From assembly GCA_018374635.1 (NCBI GenBank), contig JAHAEW010000002.1, positions 1 to 64,000 on the forward strand: 64,000 bases of DNA. Reading direction: 5' to 3'. The translations under genes and the position numbers were made by a program. The notes under the pieces were generated by a model. That model was given only the letters and a program-made list of their open reading frames with translations, was not told the origin of the DNA and did not search any database. Position 1 is the first letter of the stretch. Every line of letters begins with the position of its first letter. Positions 7,185 to 14,672 of the stretch are shown piece after piece. The DNA is from Clostridiales bacterium. Its GTDB lineage: Bacteria; Bacillota; Clostridia; Oscillospirales; Oscillospiraceae.

Positions 7185-8150
7185 ATGCCTCTCGTCACTA
7201 CTACTGAAATGTTCAAAAAGGCCTATGACGGCGGATATGCCATCGGTGCATTCAATGTCAACAACATGGAGATCGTTCAGGGCATTACTGAGGCGGCCAA
7301 GGAAGTCAATGCTCCCCTGATCCTTCAGGTTTCCAAGGGCGCCCGCGCCTATGCCAATCATACCTATCTGATGAAGCTGGTGGAAGCCGCGATTGCTGAG
7401 ACCGGTCTGCCCATCTGTCTGCATCTGGACCACGGCGATTCGTTTGAGCTGTGCAAATCCTGCATCGACGGCGGCTTTACCTCTGTCATGATCGACGCCA
7501 GCTCCAAGCCTTTTGCTGAAAATATTGAGATCACCCGCAAGGTCGTCGAGTATGCCCATGACCACGGCGTCGTTGTCGAGGCCGAGCTGGGCGCTCTGGC
7601 CGGCGTAGAGGACGAGGTCAACGTCTCCGCGGAGGAGTCCCACTACACCCGGCCCGAGGAGGTCGAGGAATTCGTCTCCAAGACCGGCTGTGACTCTCTG
7701 GCCATCGCCATCGGCACCAGCCATGGCGCTTACAAGTTCACTGCCGCTCAGTGCACCCGCAACGAGAAGGGGGAGCTGGTTCCCCCTCCGCTGCGCTTCG
7801 ATATTCTGGACGAGATCGTCAAGCGTCTGCCCGGTTTCCCCATTGTGCTCCACGGCTCTTCCTCCGTACCCCAGGAGTTCGTGAAGATGATCAACGAGAA
7901 CGGCGGCAAGATGCCCGACGCCGTCGGCATCCCCGAGGAGCAGCTCCGTCAGGCCGCCCGCGGGGCCGTCTGTAAGATCAACATCGACTCCGATCTGCGT
8001 CTGGCCATGACCGGCACCATCCGCCAGTTCTTCAACCAGCATCCCGAGAAGTTCGACCCCCGCGAGTACCTCAAGCCCGCCCGCACCAACATCAAGGAGC
8101 TGGTCAAGCATAAGCTGATCCACGTCCTCGGCTGCGACGGAAAGGCCTAA
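7185..8150 (+). CDS. fba: Class II fructose-bisphosphate aldolase
   Basis: 321 residues. This zinc aldolase splits fructose 1,6-bisphosphate into two triose phosphates. The zinc-ligand region CLHLDHGDSFE, the EAELG segment, the TSHGAYKF loop and IVLHGSSSVP are visible. The start at 7185 follows AAAAAGGAGATG and opens with the family-typical MPLVTTTEM. A longer in-frame start is rejected because it lies in the promoter. Placed next to both phosphofructokinases, it completes a small upper-glycolysis cluster. Confidence 0.95.
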   Translation: MPLVTTTEMFKKAYDGGYAIGAFNVNNMEIVQGITEAAKEVNAPLILQVSKGARAYANHTYLMKLVEAAIAETGLPICLHLDHGDSFELCKSCIDGGFTSVMIDASSKPFAENIEITRKVVEYAHDHGVVVEAELGALAGVEDEVNVSAEESHYTRPEEVEEFVSKTGCDSLAIAIGTSHGAYKFTAAQCTRNEKGELVPPPLRFDILDEIVKRLPGFPIVLHGSSSVPQEFVKMINENGGKMPDAVGIPEEQLRQAARGAVCKINIDSDLRLAMTGTIRQFFNQHPEKFDPREYLKPARTNIKELVKHKLIHVLGCDGKA

Positions 8151-8168
8151 GCGATTGCAATGCCTACC

Positions 8169-8207
8169 AAAAATGCGATGTGTTCTTCCCGAACACATCG
8201 CATTTTT
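8169..8207 (+). terminator. Terminator after fba
   Basis: A 17-bp perfect stem (AAAAATGCGATGTGTTC, 8169-8185, with 8191-8207), loop TTCCC, ending in a T-run. Confidence 0.9.
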
Positions 8208-8271
8208 TCTGTCTCCACAAGCACGATCCGGAGGAATCCCACATACAATGCTTCGGAAAGGGGAGTGCTGT

Positions 8272-8775
8272 ATGCTGACATTTCCATATGACCGCGCCCG
8301 GGCCGTGACCTATGCCCACCAGTGGGCCTACCGCCGGAACCCGCGCTACTATGATTACCAGGATATCGGAGGAGACTGTACCAATTTTGCCTCACAATGC
8401 CTCTATGCCGGGTCCGGCGTCATGAATTTTACGCCCACCTTTGGGTGGTACTACCGTAACGCCAATGATAAGGCGCCCGCGTGGAGCGGCGTGGAATATT
8501 TTCGGAATTTCCTGGTCCGGGAAGAGGAAAATGAAGGTCCCTTCGGCATAGAGGCCGCCGCCGCTGAGATCCAGCCCGGAGACTTTGTACAGTTAGATCT
8601 CGGCTATGACCGATTCAGCCATACCTCTGTTGTGGTGGCGGTCGGAAGGCGTCCAACGCCCCAAAATATTTTAGTAGCCAGCCATTCCATAGATGCCGAT
8701 TACCGGCCGCTCAACACCTATTCTTATGAAAAAATCCGTTTTATCCATATATCAGGGGTGAGATCCCTCATTTGA
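8272..8775 (+). CDS. Putative amidase-domain protein (Amidase_6)
   Basis: A 167-residue protein of the clostridial and bacillar Amidase_6 family, with a papain/NlpC-like fold. The likely catalytic cysteine is in IGGDCTNFASQCLYAG and the histidine in DRFSHTSVVV. No signal peptide or membrane segment is visible, so it may act inside the cell, perhaps in the sporulating mother cell; that is inference. The ATG at 8272 follows GGAAAGGGGAG. An alternative in-frame ATG at 8248 also has a ribosome site (GGAGGAAT). It sits alone and convergent with the recombinase gene. Confidence 0.75.
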   Translation: MLTFPYDRARAVTYAHQWAYRRNPRYYDYQDIGGDCTNFASQCLYAGSGVMNFTPTFGWYYRNANDKAPAWSGVEYFRNFLVREEENEGPFGIEAAAAEIQPGDFVQLDLGYDRFSHTSVVVAVGRRPTPQNILVASHSIDADYRPLNTYSYEKIRFIHISGVRSLI

Positions 8776-8827
8776 TCCCGAAAATCGGGACAAAACAGGG
8801 GAGAGGGCAGGGGAGGAGCGGCTGCCC
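8776..8827 (-). terminator. Possible terminator after the recombinase gene
   Basis: Two small stems lie in the gap: GGGCAG/CTGCCC (8805-8810 and 8822-8827), followed on the minus strand by a pyrimidine-rich run with TTTT, and TCCCGA/TCGGGA (8776-8790). Neither is strong. Confidence 0.4.
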
Positions 8828-8832
8828 AAAAT

Positions 8833-9822
8833 TCATTCCTCTTCCGAAGACGGCTCCGCTTTCTTCTTCCGGACCTGCCCCAGTGGATTGGCTTTTGCCG
8901 CCGTCCTCAGATTCTCATTGTCCACGTGGGTATAGATCTGGGTGGTGTTCAGGTTGTCATGTCCCAGAACTTCCTGCAACGTACGCACATCCACGCCATT
9001 TTGCAGCATCAATGTGGCCGCGGTGTGACGCAGCTTATGGCTGGAATAGAGCGAGCTGTCCAGACCGGCCTTTTTCAGGCGCTGTTTGACCATGTAGTGG
9101 ACCGCGTCCTTGGTCATGCGGGTATGCTTTCGGGTGATGAAGAGAGCGTCCGGATCGGCCGAGGCACAGTGGCTGCGCTCCTCCAGCCAGTCATCCAGCG
9201 CCTGCCGGCAGGCGTCGTTCAGGAAAAGCACCCGTTCTTTGTTTCCTTTGCCCAGCACCCGGATCTGGTTGTCCCGCACATCGGTCAGGTTCAGGGCGAC
9301 TAACTCGGAGATCCGCATGCCGCAGTTTAAAAAGAGAGTCAGGATGCAGTAGTCCCGGGCCTGGTTTGGCTCATCCACATGCTCCAGCAACTGGATACAC
9401 TGCTGGAGGTCCAGATACCGGGGCAGCGTTTTTTTCAGCCGCGGGGCGTCCAGATCACTCATGGGGTTTTCCTCAATCAACTTCGCCTTGCTGGTCAGGT
9501 ACTTATAAAAGGAGCGGATGGTGGCGACTTTTCGGGCGCGGGTGGGCGCGCTCAGGCTGCGGTCCCGGTCCAGGTGATCCATGAACGCATAGACGTCGGC
9601 CAGCGTGACGCTGCGCGCCAATGTGAGATCCACATCGGAAATCGAAATCTCATCCATGGGAGTCTGGGCCGGCGTCCATTTTTTTTGCAGCTTCATGAAG
9701 CGGAAAAAGGTGCGCAGGTCCAGATAATATTCGTCGATGGTTTTTAAAGAGTGTCCCTGAATGGTGCGATGATAGGTCAGAAAATCACGGATCAATTTGG
9801 GCGCTTCGGTACGGTAATCCAA
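8833..9822 (-). CDS. Xer-type tyrosine recombinase
   Basis: A 329-residue phage-integrase-family recombinase. The N-terminal SAM-like DNA-binding domain covers residues ~5-100. The catalytic R is in NCGMRISELVAL, K in GKGNKERVLF, HxxR in HKLRHTAATLML, then H in LGHDN and the tyrosine in TQIYTHVDN. Length and architecture fit XerC/XerD (dimer resolution at dif). The start is a TTG with no clear ribosome site, and an in-frame TGA lies seven codons upstream. The gene follows an unusual structured leader. It is unlikely to be the integrase of the prophage at the left edge because it lies 7 kb outside it. Confidence 0.85.
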   Translation of the reverse strand: MDYRTEAPKLIRDFLTYHRTIQGHSLKTIDEYYLDLRTFFRFMKLQKKWTPAQTPMDEISISDVDLTLARSVTLADVYAFMDHLDRDRSLSAPTRARKVATIRSFYKYLTSKAKLIEENPMSDLDAPRLKKTLPRYLDLQQCIQLLEHVDEPNQARDYCILTLFLNCGMRISELVALNLTDVRDNQIRVLGKGNKERVLFLNDACRQALDDWLEERSHCASADPDALFITRKHTRMTKDAVHYMVKQRLKKAGLDSSLYSSHKLRHTAATLMLQNGVDVRTLQEVLGHDNLNTTQIYTHVDNENLRTAAKANPLGQVRKKKAEPSSEEE

Positions 9823-9840
9823 GGTGCGTCGAATGGGGTT

Positions 9841-9891
9841 TCAGGGCCCAAATAGGGCCCAAAACCGGAGAAGCCTCCAGAAAGCCTCCAC
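9841..9891 (-). CDS. Tiny frame of 16 codons in the recombinase leader
   Basis: A GTG directly follows the TGA of the 22-codon frame, and its own TGA is in the same frame as the recombinase. The predicted peptide MEAFWRLLRFWALFGP is hydrophobic and rich in W, L and R. There is no independent ribosome site, so translation would need coupling. It may be meaningless; it is listed because of its position between a well-started small frame and the recombinase. Confidence 0.25.
   Translation of the reverse strand: MEAFWRLLRFWALFGP
9844..9860 (-). promoter_or_regulatory. GGGCCC hairpin before the recombinase start
   Basis: GGGCCC at 9844-9849 and 9855-9860, five bases apart, can form a 6-bp stem. 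A third GGGCCC at 9932-9937 could pair with either copy, so alternative folds of the leader RNA are possible. No U-run follows. Confidence 0.35.
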
Positions 9892-9960
9892 TCAACTCAA
9901 CAAAATTTTCATTTTGTTGAGTTGATAATATGGGCCCGCCGGCACTTCCCCGAACGCCAT
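9892..9960 (-). CDS. Leader-peptide-like frame of 22 codons upstream of the recombinase
   Basis: The ATG at 9960 follows AAAGGAGGA (9965-9973), the best ribosome site in the neighbourhood, at a normal distance. The peptide begins MAFGEVPAGPYYQLNK and ends at a TGA at 9892-9894. The last ten codons lie in the long hairpin 9893-9924. No homologue is known to me. It could be a regulatory leader peptide or a genuine microprotein. Confidence 0.4.
   Translation of the reverse strand: MAFGEVPAGPYYQLNKMKILLS
9893..9924 (-). promoter_or_regulatory. 14-bp hairpin with GAAA tetraloop in the recombinase leader
   Basis: Perfect 14-bp arms (CAACTCAACAAAAT on both strands, 9893-9906 and 9911-9924). In minus-strand RNA the loop is GAAA, a GNRA tetraloop. 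There is no U-tract on either side, so it is not a normal terminator. It overlaps the end of the 22-codon frame and lies between radA and the recombinase. Confidence 0.55.
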
Positions 9961-10006
9961 TCTGTCCTCCTTTCTCAGGTGTCATGTCTTTGTTGTACGT
10001 TTTTCC

Positions 10007-11386
10007 TTACAGAATCGCGGCCAGCGCTTCCCGGATGTTTTTGACCCGGATCAGCTGCAATCCATCCGGTACCGACAGCGTGCCGCTGCTGCGCGCCGGG
10101 ATCAGGCATTTGGTAAAACCCATCCGGCGCACTTCGCTCAGCCGCTGGCCCAGCGCGCTCACCGAGCGCAGTTCGCCCGTCAGTCCAACTTCTCCAATGG
10201 CGGTCAGGTCGTTTGGAATGGGTTTATCCCGGAAACTGGACGCCAGCGCCATGATCATGGCCAGGTCCGCGGCGGGCTCCTCCAGACTCAGGCCGCCGAT
10301 CACGTTGATATAGGCGTCGCAGGTACTGACCATCAGCCCGCCCCGTTTTTCCAGAACAGCCAGCAGCAGCACGGCCCGGTTGAAGTCAAAGCCGTTGGAT
10401 GTGCGGCGCGGCACATTGAAGCTGGTGGGCGCCAGCAGGGCCTGTACCTCGGCCAGCACCGGACGCACGCCCTCCATCACACAGGTCACGCAGGTGCCGG
10501 GGGTGTCCTGCGGGCGCCCATCCAACAGCATCTCCGACGGATTGGGAACCTCTGACAGCCCATGATCGGCCATCTCAAAAACGCCGATCTCATTCGTCGC
10601 GCCAAACCGGTTTTTCGCGGCCCGCAGGATGCGGTAGGCCATCTGCTGCTCTCCTTCGAAATACAGCACACAGTCCACCATGTGCTCCAGTACTTTTGGC
10701 CCTGCGATGGAGCCCTCTTTGTTCACATGTCCAATGACAAAAATGGTCACACCACTCCCCTTTGCCAGCTGCATCAGGGTCATGGTACACTCCTTGACCT
10801 GTCCGACGCTCCCCGGCGCGGTGGAGAGATCCCCATTGTAGAGGGTCTGGATGGAGTCGATGATCAAAATATCCGGATTTAAGGAGTGTACGGCCTCCAC
10901 CACTTCCTCCAGATTGGTCTCCGAGAGCAGATAGAGTCCATCGCTGTGGATCTGAAGGCGCTCTGAGCGCAGCTTGATCTGCCGTTCCGACTCTTCGCCA
11001 GAGACATAGAGCACCTTGGAAAAGCGGCAGAGGTGGTCGCAGATCTGGAGCATGAGCGTGGATTTTCCGATCCCAGGGGCGCCGCCCACCAGGACCAGGG
11101 AGCCCTTGACCGCTCCCCCGCCCAGGACGCGGTCCAGTTCATTCATCCCCGTCTCAAAGCGCAGCTCATGGGTCGCCTCGATCTCCTTCATCTGCTTGGG
11201 CAGGCGGAGCGATGTGCGTCCGCTCTCCCGCATGGATACGCTCATGCTGCTGCCGGCGGCCTTTCGCTTGCTCTCGGCGGGCCGCTCCGTGATAGTGTTC
11301 CACGCGTGGCAGGCCGGGCACTGACCCGCCCATTTCGGCAGTTCGTTTCCGCACTCTGTACAATAAAATTGGACCTTTGCTTTCAT
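10007..11386 (-). CDS. radA: DNA repair protein RadA/Sms
   Basis: 459 residues. This RecA-related ATPase/helicase processes recombination intermediates. In order: an N-terminal C4 zinc finger (YCTECG and GQCPACHAW), Walker A GGAPGIGKSTL (~residues 101-111), the RadA-specific KNRFG motif (~252-256) and a C-terminal Lon-protease-like domain (~280-459). The start is ATG. It lies 13 nt downstream of cwlD on the same strand, so the two are likely cotranscribed. Confidence 0.95.
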   Translation of the reverse strand: MKAKVQFYCTECGNELPKWAGQCPACHAWNTITERPAESKRKAAGSSMSVSMRESGRTSLRLPKQMKEIEATHELRFETGMNELDRVLGGGAVKGSLVLVGGAPGIGKSTLMLQICDHLCRFSKVLYVSGEESERQIKLRSERLQIHSDGLYLLSETNLEEVVEAVHSLNPDILIIDSIQTLYNGDLSTAPGSVGQVKECTMTLMQLAKGSGVTIFVIGHVNKEGSIAGPKVLEHMVDCVLYFEGEQQMAYRILRAAKNRFGATNEIGVFEMADHGLSEVPNPSEMLLDGRPQDTPGTCVTCVMEGVRPVLAEVQALLAPTSFNVPRRTSNGFDFNRAVLLLAVLEKRGGLMVSTCDAYINVIGGLSLEEPAADLAMIMALASSFRDKPIPNDLTAIGEVGLTGELRSVSALGQRLSEVRRMGFTKCLIPARSSGTLSVPDGLQLIRVKNIREALAAIL

Positions 11387-11399
11387 CTGTATAAGCTCC

Positions 11400-12116
11400 T
11401 CACATTTGCGTCAGTTCCTGGAGCCAGGCTCCCGACAGCACAACAGCCAGCTGGCGCTGGTACACGCTGCCGCGGAGCTTTGCCTCCTCCTCCGGATTGG
11501 TCAAAAAGCCGCATTCCACCAAAATGGCCCGGCAGGAAATATGGTTCATCAGATAGACGTCCTCGGAAATGGGCTTGGCGGCCCGCTGATTGGATGGATC
11601 CAGAATATCCCGCAGCAGCGTCTGCGTCCGCTCGGCAAAGGGCAGGCTCAGGCTTTCGTTGGCGTAAAATACCTGCGCGCCATGGTAGGCCCCTTTTGGA
11701 TAGGAATTCTGATGGATGCTCATGAGCGTGGCCTCTGGAAACTGCTCGATCTGTGCCACCCGGTTGTGCAGATCGGAGCGCTTTTTCTCCCGCAGGCTCT
11801 GAGCCGAGCTGTCATGCAGCGACCGGTCATCCCGGCGCAGCAACAGCGGCGGCTCCCCGTAGAAGGCCAGTATATCCTCCATATTGCATGCGATGGCCAG
11901 ATTGATCCCACTCTCCGGCACGCCTGTAAGAGAGACCGCTCCCCCGTCCTCCCCACCGTGACCCGCGTCGATGATCAGAAGCTTTGATGCGTCCCCGGAC
12001 GAAGGCGCAAAAGCCGGGACCCGTTCCGAGCCATGCGGAAACAGCGCCACCGCCAGAAGCAAGAGCAGCGCGATCCCGGTCCACCGCTTTTTCCGTATAA
12101 AATTCATCCAATGCAT
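11400..12116 (-). CDS. cwlD: N-acetylmuramoyl-L-alanine amidase CwlD, germination type
   Basis: 238 residues, almost the length of B. subtilis CwlD. An N-terminal signal/anchor helix (residues ~11-26) is followed by an Amidase_3 domain. Zinc ligands are visible in IDAGHGGEDGGA, in the following glutamate and in SIHQNSYP; the catalytic glutamate is in VECGFLTNPEEE. In spore formers CwlD starts the making of muramic-delta-lactam in cortex peptidoglycan, which germination enzymes need. The ATG at 12116 is chosen because GGGAGGGAG precedes it; an in-frame start eight codons upstream lacks a site. Its partner for lactam formation (PdaA) is not in the window. Confidence 0.85.
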   Translation of the reverse strand: MHWMNFIRKKRWTGIALLLLLAVALFPHGSERVPAFAPSSGDASKLLIIDAGHGGEDGGAVSLTGVPESGINLAIACNMEDILAFYGEPPLLLRRDDRSLHDSSAQSLREKKRSDLHNRVAQIEQFPEATLMSIHQNSYPKGAYHGAQVFYANESLSLPFAERTQTLLRDILDPSNQRAAKPISEDVYLMNHISCRAILVECGFLTNPEEEAKLRGSVYQRQLAVVLSGAWLQELTQM

Positions 12117-12174
12117 AGTCTCCCTCCCTTGCCGTCCCATCTTATGCGGGCAGAAGGGCCACTATGTGAAGTAG

Positions 12175-12203
12175 ATTATAACACATATGTTCCATACAGG
12201 CAA
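12175..12203 (-). promoter_or_regulatory. Promoter for cwlD-radA
   Basis: The minus strand reads TTGCCT (12203-12198), a 17-nt spacer and TATAAT with extended -10 TGT. This is a vegetative sigma-A pattern. An overlapping CATATGT could also serve a sporulation sigma factor, but I cannot assign one. Confidence 0.65.
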
Positions 12204-12234
12204 TCGTTCCCCAAAAGACACTGTCTCCTCCCCC

Positions 12235-12276
12235 GGGAAAAAACGCCCGGCCCACAGATTGCTCTGTGTGCCGGGC
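12235..12276 (-). terminator. Terminator after the aspartate aminotransferase gene
   Basis: A 14-bp stem with one mismatch (12245-12258 with 12263-12276), loop TTGC, followed on the minus strand by TTTTTTCCC. Confidence 0.85.
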
Positions 12277-12359
12277 ACTCTCCGAAGTGTTTTTCCGGTG
12301 CCGGAAGGCTCAAACTATATGTATGGCAAAACCCGATTATGTTATGCTATTATATTGAG

Positions 12360-13550
12360 TTATTCTGCCAGGAATCGCTCCAGACGGTCCAGGCCCTCCC
12401 GGATGTTGTCCATGGAGGTGGCATAGGACCACCGCACAAAATTCTTGGCGCCGAAACCGGCCCCGGGTACCACCGCCACCAGTCCTTTTTTCAGGAAGGC
12501 GTCCGCAAACACATCATCGTCTGTGATCTCGACGCCTTGAATGCTCCTGCCGATCAGCTGCTCCAGATTCATCATGACATAAAACGCGCCTTCCGGACAC
12601 AGGCAGCTGACTCCGGGAATGCGGTTCATCCGCCCGACCAGATAGTTTCGCCGCTCCTCAAAGGCCCTGCGCATCTCCTCGATCTTCTCCTGGGACCCGG
12701 ACAGCGCCACCGCCGCCGCCTTCTGGGAGATCGCCACGGGAGAACCGGTGGAGTGGCTGACATAGTTTGCCATCACCTTGGCGATCCGGTCATTGGCGCA
12801 GGCATAGCCGATTCTCCAGCCGGTCATGGCGTAGGACTTGGAAACGCCGTTGATGAGGATGGTCAGCTCCCTGGCCTCCCGGCTCAGGCTGGCAAAGCTG
12901 GTGAACTTCCGTCCGTCATAGAGCAGGCCATAATAGATCTCATCGCTGATGACGTACGCTTCATTTTCCACGCAGACCTGGGCGATGCCCTCCAGCTCCT
13001 CCCTGCTGTACGCCATACCGGTTGGATTGGATGGATTATTCAGGATCAGGGCCTTGGTCTTGGGCGTGATGGCAGCGGCCAGCTTTTCCTTGCTCAGTTT
13101 GAAGTGTTCCGCCTCAGTCGCCGTCACCACCACGGGTACGCCGCCCACCATCCGGATGAGCTCAATATAGCTGACCCAGTACGGCGCGGGCAGGATGACC
13201 TCATCTCCGGGGTTGACCAGCGCGCGCAGCGCCAGATATACCGCATGCTTTGCGCCGCTGGTCACCACCACCTGATTGGGCCTATACTGCACGCCGCAGT
13301 CGACCGCGATGCGGTCACAGACCGCCTGGCGCAGCTCCACGGTACCGGCCGCAGGCGTATAGCGGGTCACATTCTGCTCAATGGCCTGAATGCCCGCCGC
13401 CTTGATCTCGTCCGGCGTATGAAAATCCGGCTCTCCCGCACCAAATCCGATGACGTCAACACCATCCGCCTTCATCTGCTTGAACAGCGAATCGATCGCC
13501 ATGGTGGTGGAAGCCTGGACAGACTCTGCAATTCGGGATAACTCTTTCAA
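12360..13550 (-). CDS. Aspartate aminotransferase-type PLP enzyme (class I/II)
   Basis: 396 residues, fold type I. It probably moves the amino group between aspartate and 2-oxoglutarate. GAGEPDFHTP (substrate-binding region), NPSNPTG, the SDEIYYGLLYDG segment and the PLP-lysine site GVSKSYAMTGWRIGY (~233-247) are visible. The true start is probably the TTG at 13550 (peptide MKELSRIAESV), which has GGAGGAG upstream. A longer frame would begin inside the promoter. Substrate range within this subgroup varies, so the exact substrate is an inference. Confidence 0.85.
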   Translation of the reverse strand: MKELSRIAESVQASTTMAIDSLFKQMKADGVDVIGFGAGEPDFHTPDEIKAAGIQAIEQNVTRYTPAAGTVELRQAVCDRIAVDCGVQYRPNQVVVTSGAKHAVYLALRALVNPGDEVILPAPYWVSYIELIRMVGGVPVVVTATEAEHFKLSKEKLAAAITPKTKALILNNPSNPTGMAYSREELEGIAQVCVENEAYVISDEIYYGLLYDGRKFTSFASLSREARELTILINGVSKSYAMTGWRIGYACANDRIAKVMANYVSHSTGSPVAISQKAAAVALSGSQEKIEEMRRAFEERRNYLVGRMNRIPGVSCLCPEGAFYVMMNLEQLIGRSIQGVEITDDDVFADAFLKKGLVAVVPGAGFGAKNFVRWSYATSMDNIREGLDRLERFLAE

Positions 13551-13590
13551 TGTGAATCTCCTCCAACTCCAAAATTCCGTTCTGTATGCT

Positions 13591-13619
13591 ATTATATGTT
13601 TCTTGCCGCAGAAATGCAA
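13591..13619 (-). promoter_or_regulatory. Sigma-A promoter for the aspartate aminotransferase gene
   Basis: The minus strand reads TTGCAT (13619-13614), a 17-nt spacer and TATAAT (13596-13591). Confidence 0.75.
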
Positions 13620-13680
13620 GTGAGTTTTTCAAAACTTTCAAAATTTGATTTTTAGAATGGCTCCCCCCGAATTATGGGGC

Positions 13681-13727
13681 AGAAAAGAAGGGCTTCTTGT
13701 TCCTCTTTCCAAAAGAACCGGAAGCCC
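13681..13727 (-). terminator. Terminator after coaX
   Basis: An interrupted stem: GGGCTTC (13690-13696) with GAAGCCC (13721-13727) and an inner GTTC/GAAC. On the minus strand it is followed by TTCTTTTCTG. Confidence 0.6.
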
Positions 13728-13781
13728 TCTCCTGTTTCTGAATTTTCTCCGTCATTTCTGCCCGATTGGTACGGATTTCCT

Positions 13782-14579
13782 TCACATGCGCCGGCAGCGA
13801 AGCCCCTGATTTTTCTGGTAGATGAGAAAGAGTCCATCCAGGAGCAAATCTGCATTATAGACGATGGAATGCCTGCAATGCTTCAAAATATCCGGCGCTG
13901 CCGTCCCCGTTGCGATGACGGAGGCCATGGACATCCCGCTGTCCGCCTCGATCCGGTCGATCATTCCGTCGATCATGCTGGCGTTTCCATAGACGACGCC
14001 GGAGCGCATCGCATGGACGGTATTGTGTCCCAACAAGCCGTCGGGCGCTTCGATGGAGATGTGGGGCAGCTCGGCCGCCGCCTGGGACAGGGCCTCCACC
14101 GCCACCCGAACGCCGGGCATGATGATGCAGCCCTCATAGCTGTTCCCCTGCAAGAGGGACATCGTGATAGCCGTTCCCATATCAATGACGATCAGCGGAG
14201 AGGGATAGCGGGCGATGGCCGCCACCGAGAAGGCGACGATGTCGCTTCCCAGCTGTGCATGGAGGTCGGACTTGATATTCAGTCCGGTCTTTACTCCCGG
14301 TCCCATGACCAGGGGCTTCTTCCCCGCCACAAACTCCGCCGCGCCGCAGATCGCCGCCGTGACAGGCGGCACCACGCTGGAGATCATGATCCCGCTTGTA
14401 TCCGCCACGCTCGCCCTGTGGAGCCGAAAAACATCCAGGAGCTGGATGGCCCACTGGTCCTGGGTCGCGCTCTTATAGGTCGGCAGGACGGAACGAAACA
14501 CCCGCGTCCCATCCTGCCGGAACAGCCCAATCGTTGTATTGGAATTGCCCACGTCGATCGTTAAAACCAAGCCTGTCAC
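13782..14579 (-). CDS. coaX: Type III pantothenate kinase
   Basis: 265 residues of the ASKHA fold. It makes 4'-phosphopantothenate, the first step of CoA synthesis. The N-terminal TIDVGNSNTTIGLF phosphate loop, GPGVKTGLNI, the IDMGTAITMSL motif with the catalytic aspartate and the VIATGTAAPDIL region are visible. The start is GTG at 14579, just after GGAAAGG. A TTG three codons later is possible. It has its own promoter and a terminator. Confidence 0.93.
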   Translation of the reverse strand: MTGLVLTIDVGNSNTTIGLFRQDGTRVFRSVLPTYKSATQDQWAIQLLDVFRLHRASVADTSGIMISSVVPPVTAAICGAAEFVAGKKPLVMGPGVKTGLNIKSDLHAQLGSDIVAFSVAAIARYPSPLIVIDMGTAITMSLLQGNSYEGCIIMPGVRVAVEALSQAAAELPHISIEAPDGLLGHNTVHAMRSGVVYGNASMIDGMIDRIEADSGMSMASVIATGTAAPDILKHCRHSIVYNADLLLDGLFLIYQKNQGLRCRRM

Positions 14580-14601
14580 GTTCCTTTCCTATTCCATGTC
14601 G

Positions 14602-14630
14602 ATTGTAACAGACTTTTGTTTTTCTGACAA
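14602..14630 (-). promoter_or_regulatory. Sigma-A promoter for coaX
   Basis: The minus strand reads TTGTCA (14630-14625), a 17-nt spacer and TACAAT (14607-14602) with extended -10 TGT. It lies just downstream of leuB. Confidence 0.7.
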
Positions 14631-14672
14631 GCATGGGACTCCTTTGCGGGCGGATTTTTCGCCCACACGCCC

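Noticed and set aside
8833..9822. The Xer-type recombinase as the integrase of the left-edge prophage
   Set aside because: It lies 7 kb on the chromosomal side of the prophage end, beyond several housekeeping genes, and is closest to XerC/XerD in layout.
9841..9937. A dif-type site for the Xer recombinase
   Set aside because: The repeats here (GGGCCC copies, 14-bp hairpin) do not resemble the dif consensus of two 11-bp arms with a 6-bp centre.
9785..9985. 66-codon minus-strand frame between radA and the recombinase
   Set aside because: It has no ribosome site, whereas the shorter frame starting at 9960 does. It also overlaps the recombinase start.
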